Shown piece by piece: positions 21,819 through 34,124 of a DNA stretch of 64,000 nt (position 1 is its first letter; every line of letters begins with the position of its first letter). The notes beneath the pieces are model-generated. The model searched no databases. It was not told the DNA's origin and worked only from the letters and a program-made list of their open reading frames with translations. The translations under genes and the position numbers were made by a program. This DNA is from Pirellulales bacterium (lineage in GTDB: Bacteria > Planctomycetota > Planctomycetia > Pirellulales > JAEUIK01), in NCBI GenBank assembly GCA_019745975.1, contig JAIESQ010000055.1:1-64000 (forward strand). Reading direction: 5' to 3'.

Positions 21819-23339
21819 ATGCTGCGCATCCTGGGTTCCAACCGCCGCTTATGTCACGGAATGTCGCGCCGCGACTTTCTGTACGTCGGCGGTCTGGGAG
21901 CCGCAGGGCTGCAACTTGCCGATCTGCTGCGTGGCCAAGCTGCCGCCGCTGAACTAGCGGAAGCCGCCGAGCCAAGGCCGCGCTCGTTCGGTCGAGCCAA
22001 GTCGCTGATCCTGTTGCACTTGTACGGCTCACCCAGCCAGTTGGAGTGGGCCGATCCCAAGCCCCAAGCCCCGGTCGAAATCCGCGGCGAGCTAGGTTGG
22101 ATTCCCTCGACGCTCCCCGGATGCGATGTCTGCGAGTTGTTGCCAAACCTGGCCAAGGTGATGGATCGCTCGACGGTCATTCGCTCAATGACGCACCCCT
22201 ACCCGATCCACGGGGTGGCCTTCGCGCTGACTGGCGTGCCGACCATCGACGTGGCGATGGAATTAGCGCCGAACGATCCGCGGCATTGGCCCTACTTCGC
22301 GTCCGTTGTTGAGTATGTCGACGCTCTGCGAGCACAGGCCGAACGTCGGCCACCGGCTGCACTGGCGACCGGGGTACCGCCAAATATCGCATTGCCATTT
22401 GCATTCAGCAGCCACCGCGTGGGGGAAGTGCCGCGGGCGGGTCCGTATGCGGCATTTCTGGGCTCGCGCTGGAACCCAGTGTGGACCGACTACGTCGGCC
22501 AAGCGACCAAGGCGATCGAGAAGACGCTCGCCGAGAAGCGGTTCACCGATCCTGATCCGTATCTGGGACTGGCCCCGGATAGCTACTTCGTGATGCCGTC
22601 AGCCACGGCGCCGCAGCCTGGAGTGACTCTTGATCGGCTTGATCGGCGACGCTCCTTGCTCGAGCAGTTTGATTCGGCTCGGCGCGGGCTCGGTGAGACC
22701 TATGGCGCGCGGCAATTCGACGAGCAGCAAGCGACCGCCTTCGCGCTGTTGGGCTCCGATCGGTTGCGGACGTCGCTCGATTTACGTCACGAGCCGGCGG
22801 AAACACGCGATCTTTATGGCCACACGCTGTTCGGCCAGGGGTGCCTGGCGGCACGGCGGCTCGTCGAAGCGGGGAGCCGCGTGGTAAGTGTCTTCTGGGA
22901 CGAATACGGCCTGGCGGGGGACGCCTGGGACACGCACTACGATCATTTCAAGCGGATGCGCCAGGCGCTTTGCCCAGGATTGGACATGGCCTGGTACGGG
23001 CTGATCACCGATCTCGACCGCCGCGGCCTGCTCGACGACACGCTGGTTGTCTGCACGAGCGAGCATGGCCGCACGCCGCGGTTCAGCGGCACGGGGCGCG
23101 ATCACTGGTCGCGGGTGTACACCTCGATGGTGGCCGGCGGCGGTACCGCCCGCGGCCGGGTGGTCGGAGCGTCGGACAAGCATGGGGGTGAAGTGGCCGA
23201 CCGCCCGGTCAGCCCCAAGGATTTGCTGGCAACGATGTACCATCTGCTGGGGATTGACCACCGGCAAACTCTTCGCGACGCCCTGAACCGCCCCCTCCCG
23301 TTGGTGGACGGTGAGGTGGTCGGCCAACTCCTGGCGTAG
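21819..23339 (+). CDS. DUF1501 family secreted protein, orphan copy
   Basis: A 506-residue protein from ATG 21819. A twin-arginine motif MSRRDFLYVGGLGAAGL lies at residues 15-31. DUF1501 blocks LILLHLYGSPSQLEWADPKP and CTSEHGRTPRFSGTGRDHW are present. It lacks a neighbouring PSCyt1/DUF1553 gene, unlike the copy in the minus-strand operon. The HGG of typical DUF1501 proteins is replaced by YGS in the first block, which may mark a different subfamily. Role unknown. Confidence 0.92.
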   Translation: MLRILGSNRRLCHGMSRRDFLYVGGLGAAGLQLADLLRGQAAAAELAEAAEPRPRSFGRAKSLILLHLYGSPSQLEWADPKPQAPVEIRGELGWIPSTLPGCDVCELLPNLAKVMDRSTVIRSMTHPYPIHGVAFALTGVPTIDVAMELAPNDPRHWPYFASVVEYVDALRAQAERRPPAALATGVPPNIALPFAFSSHRVGEVPRAGPYAAFLGSRWNPVWTDYVGQATKAIEKTLAEKRFTDPDPYLGLAPDSYFVMPSATAPQPGVTLDRLDRRRSLLEQFDSARRGLGETYGARQFDEQQATAFALLGSDRLRTSLDLRHEPAETRDLYGHTLFGQGCLAARRLVEAGSRVVSVFWDEYGLAGDAWDTHYDHFKRMRQALCPGLDMAWYGLITDLDRRGLLDDTLVVCTSEHGRTPRFSGTGRDHWSRVYTSMVAGGGTARGRVVGASDKHGGEVADRPVSPKDLLATMYHLLGIDHRQTLRDALNRPLPLVDGEVVGQLLA

Positions 23340-23359
23340 GAATCGATTCGCCCTGCGCG

Positions 23360-23405
23360 AGGATGTTGGCATCCTGAGGAAATCAGGAAGTACCAGCCTT
23401 TTTTT
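23360..23405 (+). terminator. candidate terminator after DUF1501 gene
   Basis: A perfect hairpin AGGATG-TTGG-CATCCT (23360-23375) overlaps a second hairpin CCTGA-GGAAA-TCAGG. These are followed after about 12 nt by seven T residues (23399-23405). The distance from stem to T-run is longer than usual, so the call is tentative. It lies 20 nt after the stop codon. Confidence 0.35.
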
Positions 23406-23406
23406 G

Positions 23407-23436
23407 TTGACACCCCCAAATTGCCGTGTTTAGACT
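23407..23436 (+). promoter_or_regulatory. sigma-70 type promoter
   Basis: A perfect -35 TTGACA (23407-23412) is followed after 18 nt by TAGACT (23431-23436), matching TATAAT at four positions including both flanking T residues. It would start transcription near 23443, into the long non-coding region ahead of the giant secreted protein gene. Confidence 0.6.
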
Positions 23437-23439
23437 GCG

Positions 23440-23505
23440 AGGAAAGCTGCGGCAGGCCTTGGCCTTAGGGTCTGTCAGCGCTGCGGGGTTGCCGCAGGTT
23501 TTGAA
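23440..23505 (+). ncRNA. candidate small RNA or attenuator leader
   Basis: Downstream of a strong promoter, CTGCGGCA (23447-23454) can pair with TGCCGCAG (23490-23497). The same right arm can instead form a local hairpin with CTGCGG (23481-23486), followed by GTTTTG. Mutually exclusive pairings of this sort are typical of attenuators; a short terminated RNA is the other option. No open frame with a ribosome binding site lies in it. Purely structural inference. Confidence 0.35.
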
Positions 23506-24521
23506 TATTCAGGTCCGCCCGTGAAGCGATTCTAGTTGCTGGTCTGTCGCCGATTTCGCGGCGAGCGTTTGTTCACCAGCGGTCTTCACAAGGCACGATT
23601 CCGGACCTCGTCAGGTGTTCGCCAGTTTGCGATTCCGTGGTGCGTGCTTGTGGAGTTGCGCCTCGTGCCGCCTCATCCGTCAATGGAAGGGAGGGCGCGG
23701 ATAGCTCGACGCGGCGGGCTGGCAATTGAGAGTCATGAGAGTCAGTTGAACCAACACGAATATCCCTGCGCGCGGTGCTGCTCCCGAACTGCCGATGACC
23801 GTGCCCATTTAATTTGATCCAACGAAGTTTGGGGATTTAGGAAATCACTTGATGCGTGTTTTTGTGAGCGACGATGAACTGGCACAGGCTTTAGCGCGTT
23901 TTTCCATTGCCGTCACCGCCGCGAATCGTGCGTTCCATCGGACTTGGTTCGTCAGAACGCTAACCACGAGGCTATGGCGAGCGAGGCAACGTCCTCGTGC
24001 CAGCTCGACGCGCCGTGTTCGTCCGCCGAGAACTCGTTACTGGCGACAACGGCGCCCACCTCGGCTGCTGAGATCGACGCCCAATTGCTACAACGCCATG
24101 ATCGATGGGGTTATTGAAACGCTGGGAAATCTGCGCCGCTACGCGAACTTTTAACAGACAAACTACTAGATTGCCGACACTTGTTTGGTCTGGCGATCGT
24201 AACACGGGAGTCGCTAGGATTGAGATTCAGGGTCTAAACCTGGAGACGAATCGACCGCCACGACACTGTCAGACACGAGCAATCGACGTGACCCAATGTG
24301 GCGGTTCGTTCCAGGGGAACGGCCACTTTCGGAGCCGACGCGGCGCCGCCGAAATCGACGGATCGATTCCTTTCGCGGCGGTCCGCCTGACGCGTCAGAC
24401 TAGGGCGCCATCCCTCCGGCGTTCTGGACTCAGCGATTAAATCCAGCTTTCGCGGCGAATCCCTTCGCGCCCGCGACTCGATGAACTTGTTAGATCCAAG
24501 ACGGATTTGAGACAGCCCGCA
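23506..24521. other. about 1 kb non-coding region upstream of the giant protein gene
   Basis: Frames of 93 and 101 codons occur on the plus strand (23536-23817 and 23849-24154), but their text is Arg-rich with no domain character and unconvincing starts. Third-position GC is not raised. The region may be a long 5' leader, since the nearest clear promoter is at 23407. I see no repeat or RNA gene in it. Confidence 0.4.
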
Positions 24522-27500
24522 ATGCCGGTTCGTAGCTTAAAAGAAATCGCCTCCCTGCTCGCGAAGCAGCTATCGAGCCGCGCATCGCAACTAACAGCAT
24601 CGCGCCGCGCTCGCGTCCTCGCTCGACTCGAGCCGCTGGAAGACCGCCGCATGATGGCTGTCGAAGCGTTCGCGCTGGGCGCCGTGGCGCCGGTCGCTTG
24701 GCAAGTCGCCGAAGGCCAGATCAGCCGCAGTGTGCAATCGGCCGGAGGTGATGCTCGTTACACGGTCGATTTACTGGCTGGCCAGCGAATTGCTTTCTCG
24801 GCGCGGGCCGATGCCGTGAATCTGACGTACTCGTTGATCGGCCCGACCGGCAATATGATTGTCAGCAACGTCGCCGGCGCCGGCCGCACGATGCTGCTCA
24901 ATCCGTATTACATCACGACCCCCGGGACGTACACCATTGCATTGGCGATGCCGCAAGGCGGTAGCGGCAACTATTGGTTGCAAGTAGCCGTGAACTCGGG
25001 GCTCGAGGGTACCGGCACGGCCGCGGGGATGGACAAAGACCTCAACTTCTCCTATATCAAGCTCGGCAATGGGATCGGCCGCTACGCGTGGCTTGGCCAG
25101 GCCAGCGCCAGCAGTCCGACCGATTCGTTCACGGTCGATCTGAGCTCGAAGGTAGGGAGCGAGATCGACATTGCCCTGGCGTCACGCGGCCCAAACTTCT
25201 CGGCGCAAACGCTCGAGCTGCTTGCTCCGGATGGCTACACCATCGTGGCGCGGGGTACGGCCTGGTCGCCGGAGGGATCGTCGACGGCCACGGGGTTGCG
25301 GATCGCGGGCTTCACGGTGCCTGTGGCGGGCAAATACACGCTGCGGTTCACATCGTCGGTGGCGGGCGCCTATTCGCTGGTGGTCAGCGACTCGGTTGAC
25401 GTCGACCGCCCCACCGCGGCTGCAGTGCTGAATTATCTGGTGGCCAATGGGCTGACAACACAGACTTCTGTCACCACGTTGGTTAATACACTTGATTTCA
25501 ATCAAGTGTTCGTGTCGATGTCGGCCGATGAATTGCTCGACGCGCTGGTGCGCTCCGGCCTCGTGGGGGGATATACGAGCGTGGCGGCCATCAAGGCCGC
25601 GTTGCCGTCGCGTGGTGTCGACCTTAGCACGCTGCGTCCCGATGGGATTCTCACGGCGCTGTCGTTGGCCGACGGTGGCTCGCTCTTAATATCGAGTGGC
25701 GTGAAGCTGAGCGCGTTGCAAGCCAAATCGCTATTGCAGACGTCGTTTAGCAACAATCGCGTCGCCTTCCTGGACGTTTTGAGCACGCGCGATTTGCTCT
25801 TGCAATTCGATAGCAGCATCTTAACGAGCGCGGTCGATCCTCGAAGTGAGTTTTACGCCTACACCGCGACTCCGGTCCCTACTGGCTCTGACAACATTAT
25901 CCCCTGGTACATCATGTGGCTGCGGGATTCGGTCGGTAATGTGAACGCGCCGACTCCGCAGGAAGCGTGGACGATGTTGGCGGCGCAACCAGCGGGTCGC
26001 CGCGTGATGTTTCTGGCCGACTTCATGGAGCTTGCCGGTTTCGGCGGCGGGCTGTTCGGCAACGACCAGGGGTACATCGACCCGGTGGGGGCCAACGGCC
26101 AGCCGACCGATTATTACATGATCTGGATGGACCAGTGGGTCGCGCAAGCGTCGGCCTGGCTGCGCTCGTTCCTCACACAATACAAGGCGCTGGGCGGAAA
26201 ACTCGACATGCTGGTGGTCGATATCGAGCACGGGTTCGACTACCACACGTTGCAATTCTATGAGCAGCGGATCGATCCCAATGCTCCGATCACGCGGACC
26301 CTGTGGGAGGCCATGGCGGCCGATCCGCGCTGGCCCGCGGTCAAAGCCAGGTTGCTGGCGGCCGGCCTGACCGAAGCCGACTTCGCGACGATTGAAGTTT
26401 GGGACGCCACGGGCCGGCAAGCGGCGATTTGGAACGCCGTCATGGAGGAGCGCCAGGCGGAGTACTTAAACCGCGGAATTTTTGACGTCGTGCGCTCCGT
26501 TTTCCCTGAAGCGACCGTCTCGAACTACAGCCAGTACTACCGCAGCACGACGATTCCATCGGGGACGTTTTACGGCTCACACTCAAGCAGCGCGACCGTG
26601 GGGACGATCCTCGGCAACGCCCAGTCGGCGCCGATCTACGGCTTTCAAGGACCCATTTACACCGAAACGGGTACGCTCCAGCCGCCGATTCCGTTCGACG
26701 CTTCGATCAAGTCGATCAGTTACACGCCGACCTCAGGTACGGTCGGCTATGCGACCGTGAATCTCTTCCAGCCGATTACCGGGTTGAAGCCCGGGATGAA
26801 CATCCAGATCGAGAATCGCGGTTCGTATTGGATCAACCCGGCATACGAAGGTCGCTTCCAGATTCTCACCGTCGCCGCCGATGCCCGCAGCTTTACCTAT
26901 CGTATGCAAGTTCAGAGCGCCGGATATGTGCCGCAGTCGGCCGACCTGACCTACCGGCAGACGTCGGTCCGCTCGGCTTACGTCAACTTCTGGCAGCCGT
27001 ATCAGGCGATGATCTCCGACGTGAAGCTGCTGCGCACGCAAGCGGCCACCTCCAGTGTGCCGATCCTGCCTTGGGTTTCTTCAGCAGACTGGCTCAAGAA
27101 TGCAACTGGAGACGACTACACTTACTACGTCGAGGGGGTTTTTCAGGCCGCACTGAGCGGTGCCCGCGACTTCCTCTGGTGGAAGCAGGCGCAGGGCACC
27201 GACACCACCAACGCGACGCTGTTGCGGCAGGCCCTCAAAGAACTCGACGTCCTGGTGGGGTTTGAAAACCGCACGCCACTGGCGTTGACGGATGCGCGGT
27301 ACGGCGACGGCTACGTGCTCAGCGGCATGGATGCCGGCGGCCGCCGCATCTATCGCTTGACACCCGACCCGACTCAAGCGGTCACGGTGCTCAGCAGCCT
27401 GGGCACGGTTTCGATCCAAGTCGGCGGCAAACTCATCCAGATTCCCAACGCCTACATTCACTCATCGTCGAGCACCAGTTCGACACTCGGCTATTGGATC

Positions 27501-28388
27501 ATTCAGACGACCGGAACAACGCAACTGCGCGGCTCGGTCGACCAGTTGCTCGCCAAAATCGAGGCGGCCACGAAGCCGACGATTGGCGTCGACGGCTACG
27601 TCATGCGCGGGCTGTCGTCGACTTATACGTTACGGGTGCCGGCGGCGTTTGCCGCGTCGAACGAGAGTTACTCGTTTGCCATCGACTGGGACGGGAACGG
27701 CACGGTCGATCAGACAGTCGTCGGACCCAGTGGCGTGCAGGTGATGCGTGCCTACACGTCGGCAGGAGCCTACAAGGTTGGCGTCACCGCTACGCCGACA
27801 ACTTCGACGAAGCCCGTCGGCTTTTCGACCACGGAGCTGACCGTCAACGCGCTGGTCAAACAGCCCAACGAACAGATTCCCACGCTCAGCGACCTGGTCT
27901 TTAGTGGCGTCAGCGGCCGCGACCAACTGGATTTTGTCGTGTCGGCTCCCGGTTCGGTAACGGTCTCGGTGCGCACCTTTGGCGTGTTAACATCGGTCAC
28001 AACCTACACGGGCATCAACGGCCGATTCATCATCTATGGGCTGACGGCCAGTGGTTTGACGGCATCGTCACTAACGCAGCCCTTGCCGATCCAGTTCCGC
28101 TCGATCGCCTCGGCGGCGATGCCCACGGCTGCGTCACAAACGCCAAGCGCTCCGTCGACGTCGTACACAGGACCAGTCGCGACGACTGGCTCGAGCGCGA
28201 TGATCACGTCAACACTGTTCACCGGGCTGACCGGGCTGACCGGCGGCTCGTCGACTACAGCGGCTAGCGCGCCGCTCGCTAGTTCGGCGATCGATGCCGT
28301 CCTCGCCGAGGTGCAACTCGATCCGGCTTACGCGGCGCTTTTCGCCAGCGCGCCGAAAACGACATCGGCGAAAAACGCCTTGCACTAG
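24522..28388 (+). CDS. giant secreted protein with LEPLEDRRMM motif, PPC-like, barrel-like and PKD-like regions
   Basis: A 1288-residue protein from ATG 24522 (TTG 24507 possible). The basic N-terminus ends in LARLEPLEDRRMM (residues 40-52), a planctomycete-specific motif at the N-terminus of large exported proteins. Residues about 70-155 resemble a bacterial pre-peptidase C-terminal (PPC) domain (LLAGQRIAFSARAD...GTYTIALAMP). Residues about 450-910 look like a large alpha/beta, possibly glycosidase-like barrel: PWYIMWLRDS, LDMLVVDIEHGFDY with acidic residues, and ARDFLWWKQAQG. Near residue 1047 the text YSFAIDWDGNGTVDQ is a PKD-like fold. The C-terminus is Ser/Thr/Ala-rich. Substrate unknown; the hydrolase reading is inference. 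Confidence 0.75.
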   Translation: MPVRSLKEIASLLAKQLSSRASQLTASRRARVLARLEPLEDRRMMAVEAFALGAVAPVAWQVAEGQISRSVQSAGGDARYTVDLLAGQRIAFSARADAVNLTYSLIGPTGNMIVSNVAGAGRTMLLNPYYITTPGTYTIALAMPQGGSGNYWLQVAVNSGLEGTGTAAGMDKDLNFSYIKLGNGIGRYAWLGQASASSPTDSFTVDLSSKVGSEIDIALASRGPNFSAQTLELLAPDGYTIVARGTAWSPEGSSTATGLRIAGFTVPVAGKYTLRFTSSVAGAYSLVVSDSVDVDRPTAAAVLNYLVANGLTTQTSVTTLVNTLDFNQVFVSMSADELLDALVRSGLVGGYTSVAAIKAALPSRGVDLSTLRPDGILTALSLADGGSLLISSGVKLSALQAKSLLQTSFSNNRVAFLDVLSTRDLLLQFDSSILTSAVDPRSEFYAYTATPVPTGSDNIIPWYIMWLRDSVGNVNAPTPQEAWTMLAAQPAGRRVMFLADFMELAGFGGGLFGNDQGYIDPVGANGQPTDYYMIWMDQWVAQASAWLRSFLTQYKALGGKLDMLVVDIEHGFDYHTLQFYEQRIDPNAPITRTLWEAMAADPRWPAVKARLLAAGLTEADFATIEVWDATGRQAAIWNAVMEERQAEYLNRGIFDVVRSVFPEATVSNYSQYYRSTTIPSGTFYGSHSSSATVGTILGNAQSAPIYGFQGPIYTETGTLQPPIPFDASIKSISYTPTSGTVGYATVNLFQPITGLKPGMNIQIENRGSYWINPAYEGRFQILTVAADARSFTYRMQVQSAGYVPQSADLTYRQTSVRSAYVNFWQPYQAMISDVKLLRTQAATSSVPILPWVSSADWLKNATGDDYTYYVEGVFQAALSGARDFLWWKQAQGTDTTNATLLRQALKELDVLVGFENRTPLALTDARYGDGYVLSGMDAGGRRIYRLTPDPTQAVTVLSSLGTVSIQVGGKLIQIPNAYIHSSSSTSSTLGYWIIQTTGTTQLRGSVDQLLAKIEAATKPTIGVDGYVMRGLSSTYTLRVPAAFAASNESYSFAIDWDGNGTVDQTVVGPSGVQVMRAYTSAGAYKVGVTATPTTSTKPVGFSTTELTVNALVKQPNEQIPTLSDLVFSGVSGRDQLDFVVSAPGSVTVSVRTFGVLTSVTTYTGINGRFIIYGLTASGLTASSLTQPLPIQFRSIASAAMPTAASQTPSAPSTSYTGPVATTGSSAMITSTLFTGLTGLTGGSSTTAASAPLASSAIDAVLAEVQLDPAYAALFASAPKTTSAKNALH

Positions 28389-29776
28389 CGCCGTCGGCGG
28401 CGATTGGGCGGTTGGCGCGGGCTGGTGTCGGCCTGCGGCTGGGCTTCGATGACCGCCGCGTCGCCAGCGGTCGCCGCGGGTGCCTTCGTGTCGCGGTACG
28501 GCTGGCCGGCTTCGTAGAGCGCCAACCGCTCCTTGTACGTCTCGACAGCGTCGGGCGGAGCCATTTCCACAACGCGCTGCTCGGTCGCCTTGGCTTCGTC
28601 GAATTTGCCGGCGTTGGCCTGCGCGGCTGCCAGTGTATCGAGATAGCGGTAGTCCCCTTCGCCATCAAGCTCGATCGCCTTGTTGGCCGCCATCAACGCG
28701 TACTGAGCGTTGCGATATTGTTCGCGCGGGCAGGTGGCCATCAACCAGGCCGCGCTTTGATAGGCGCGGCCGAGCTTGGGATCGATGCGAATGGCCGCGC
28801 GGTAATCGCGGGCCGCCTCTTCGAAGCGCGCGATATCGCCGTAGGCGTCGCCGCGATTGGTGTAGGCCGCGGCGTTCTGGGGATCGAGCCGGATCGCGTA
28901 GCTGTAATCGGCCAAGGCTTGGCGATAATTGCCGAGCTTATAGTAGGCATGGCCACGGCTGTTGTAGGCAGAGGAGTCCCGTGGCGCGAGCCGCAGTGCA
29001 CGGTTGTAATCGTTGATCGCGGCCTCATACGCGCCTTGCTCGTACAGCAGCTCGCCGCGATTGAAGTGGGCGTTCGCGTAGTTCGGGTTGAGCTTAATCG
29101 TCAGATCGAAATCGGCGATCGCAGCCTCGAGCTGACCCTGCATGGCGTGGCTCACCCCACGATTGTGGATCGCCTGCCAGCGCTTGGGATCGTGGCGAAT
29201 CGACGCTTCGAAGTCCTCAATCGCCGCGGCATCTTCGCCGTCGCCGGCGCGCATCTCGCCGCGTCGATTGTGCGCCCAGGCCGCCAGCTTGTGGGCGTAG
29301 CCCTCCCATTTCTGCGAGGGACCGTCGGCCAGAGCCTGGTCGCAAAGCATGATCACTTCCGTGTACTGCTCGACGGTCTTAGCGGTTTTCGAGAGCTTTT
29401 CCGCTCGAACTACCAGGTCGTCGGGTCGATCGGGCGGGGTAACCGGGGTGGTCGAGGGCTCGACCGGTTCGCTTTCGTCGCGAGGCAGACCCGGGCCGCT
29501 AATCGAACCATCATCAACCGAGCTGTCGCCAGAGACTGCGCTCCCCTCGGCAACACTGCTGCTGTCGTTGACGGCGCTACCGTCGTCGACGGCACTTCCA
29601 TCGGCCACGCTGCTGCCGTCATCGACCGAACTTGTCTCGTCGGGACGGTATTGATAGCCAGAGACCGGTCCGGCGATCACCACCGCCAGCAAGCCCGTCA
29701 GGCAAACAGAGATCAATCCGGCGCACGAGCTCCAGCCGGTGCGCGCCATGACTCCCATCGTGCTCATCACGGTCAT
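28385..29776 (-). CDS. TPR repeat protein with serine/aspartate repeat linker
   Basis: A 463-residue protein from ATG 29776; M4, M6 and M10 are alternatives. A hydrophobic segment near residues 16-38 anchors or exports it. Residues about 48-92 are a low-complexity linker built on a six-residue unit like DGSSVA. From about residue 130 there are seven or more tetratricopeptide units (WQAIHNRGVSHAMQGQLEAA, YANAHFNRGELLYEQGAYEA, SSAYNSRGHAYYKLGNYRQA, NAAAYTNRGDAYGDIARFEE). The tail ends in NRRRRR. TPR arrays mediate protein contacts; the partner is unknown. Its stop codon shares the palindrome CTAG with the stop of the convergent giant protein gene. Confidence 0.85.
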   Translation of the reverse strand: MTVMSTMGVMARTGWSSCAGLISVCLTGLLAVVIAGPVSGYQYRPDETSSVDDGSSVADGSAVDDGSAVNDSSSVAEGSAVSGDSSVDDGSISGPGLPRDESEPVEPSTTPVTPPDRPDDLVVRAEKLSKTAKTVEQYTEVIMLCDQALADGPSQKWEGYAHKLAAWAHNRRGEMRAGDGEDAAAIEDFEASIRHDPKRWQAIHNRGVSHAMQGQLEAAIADFDLTIKLNPNYANAHFNRGELLYEQGAYEAAINDYNRALRLAPRDSSAYNSRGHAYYKLGNYRQALADYSYAIRLDPQNAAAYTNRGDAYGDIARFEEAARDYRAAIRIDPKLGRAYQSAAWLMATCPREQYRNAQYALMAANKAIELDGEGDYRYLDTLAAAQANAGKFDEAKATEQRVVEMAPPDAVETYKERLALYEAGQPYRDTKAPAATAGDAAVIEAQPQADTSPRQPPNRRRRR

Positions 29777-29993
29777 CCCTTCGCTCGGTCGAGCATCTGC
29801 AACCGCGGAACGGGTTCGACCTTAGCACCCGATCCGACGGGCAAGTTTGCACCGCTGTGGCGATGGCGATCGGCAGAACGCTACACGAACGCCAGTGCTT
29901 GTCGGGCCGTTCTCCTCCGGCCCGCCCCCCGTGTGCGCCCGCTTCACCTGCCTGGCAGGCGCACCAACGAATTAACTCAGTCAATTTGGAATC

Positions 29994-31421
<1,428 letters not shown>

Positions 31422-31564
31422 CGGCGGGCCCTGAGATTTGCGTTCGCGTTGGGTCGATTACTTGCGCTCGGTATCTTACCGGCCTAGCAACGGTAGACCA
31501 AGAGCGGTAAGGAGTTGCCGCTGTAGGTTGGCCGGCCTGGGCTTGCAGGCCACGACAAGTGCAT

Positions 31565-31589
31565 CACGGCCAAGATGGCCGTGCCACGA
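31565..31589. repeat. palindromic repeat CACGGCC-AAGAT-GGCCGTG, copy 1
   Basis: A 25-bp element whose first 19 bp form a perfect 7-bp hairpin, CACGGCC/GGCCGTG, followed by CCACGA. It lies between fumC and the FHA gene. An identical 25-bp copy lies at 34098-34122. Confidence 0.75.
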
Positions 31590-31597
31590 GAGCAAAC

Positions 31598-32284
31598 TTA
31601 TGACGGCTCGCCGATCTCGCGTAAGTATTGGGCGAGCCGTGCTTGCAGATCAAGAAGCGCTTGCCATTGGCGGGCATCGAGTCGTACCGTTTCGGCCCCG
31701 CGCTCCGGTTGCACCGTGGCGATCAAATCGCGCATCCGCAAGTGCAGATACTCAAAGATCTCGGCCATTTGGGCCGCTTGACCCGGGCTGAGCCGCGTCG
31801 GCAGCTCCGGGGGCATGAGCGTTTGCAGCGTGGACTGTGCGTTGGAATCGGTCCCCCAGTTGAGCTCGAAATCCAGCGAACCTGGTGGGGGTTCTTCCTC
31901 GGACTCGAGATCACCCTGGCCGATGGTGCGGCTGTCGGCCAAGGGGTCGGGTCCGGCGGCCCGCAGCGCGGCTAGCCGCTGGGCAACTTGTTCGCGCGAA
32001 CCAAACAGCAGGACCGAGCGCCCGACGGAAATCAAATCGCCGTACCGCAGAATGCGCAGATGGATATCTTCGTTGTTGACCTTGGTGCCGTTCGTGCTGT
32101 CAAGGTCCGTCAGCACGAACTGCTCGTTGTCCTCCTGAATCTTGAGATGGAAACGGCTCACCCGCTCGTCGTTGAGCTGGATGGTGTTTCCCTCCTCGCG
32201 GCCAATGGTCACGGTGGGCGCCAGATTGTCGTACACGCGCCCCTTATCGGCGCCGTCGAGAACCTGGATTGTCACAAATGCCAT
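31598..32284 (-). CDS. FHA domain protein
   Basis: A 228-residue protein from ATG 32284, preceded by GGGGTGGTGAG; an upstream in-frame start at 32347 adds only low-complexity residues. The FHA domain covers residues about 4-98: VTIGREEGNTIQLND, RVSRFHLKI, then LTDLDSTNGTKVNN. The Gly-Arg, Ser-Arg-x-His and Asn-Gly contacts for phosphothreonine binding are all present. The second half is an acidic linker and a helical segment (YLHLRMRDLIATVQPERG). FHA proteins read Ser/Thr kinase signals. No kinase gene is in the window, so the partner is unknown. Confidence 0.9.
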   Translation of the reverse strand: MAFVTIQVLDGADKGRVYDNLAPTVTIGREEGNTIQLNDERVSRFHLKIQEDNEQFVLTDLDSTNGTKVNNEDIHLRILRYGDLISVGRSVLLFGSREQVAQRLAALRAAGPDPLADSRTIGQGDLESEEEPPPGSLDFELNWGTDSNAQSTLQTLMPPELPTRLSPGQAAQMAEIFEYLHLRMRDLIATVQPERGAETVRLDARQWQALLDLQARLAQYLREIGEPS

Positions 32285-34060
<1,776 letters not shown>

Positions 34061-34097
34061 CAACGCTTAGGGGGACGGGCATCCAGCCCATGCGCAC

Positions 34098-34122
34098 CAC
34101 GGCCAAGATGGCCGTGCCACGA
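34098..34122. repeat. palindromic repeat CACGGCC-AAGAT-GGCCGTG, copy 2
   Basis: Identical over 25 bp to the element at 31565-31589 and in the same orientation. It ends only 2 nt before the ATG of the next gene (34125), so the hairpin would occupy the ribosome-binding region. Confidence 0.75.
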
Positions 34123-34124
34123 CC

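Noticed and set aside
23536-24154. Two short plus-strand frames as small genes ahead of the giant protein
   Set aside because: Arg-rich text, no convincing ribosome binding sites, no third-position GC rise.
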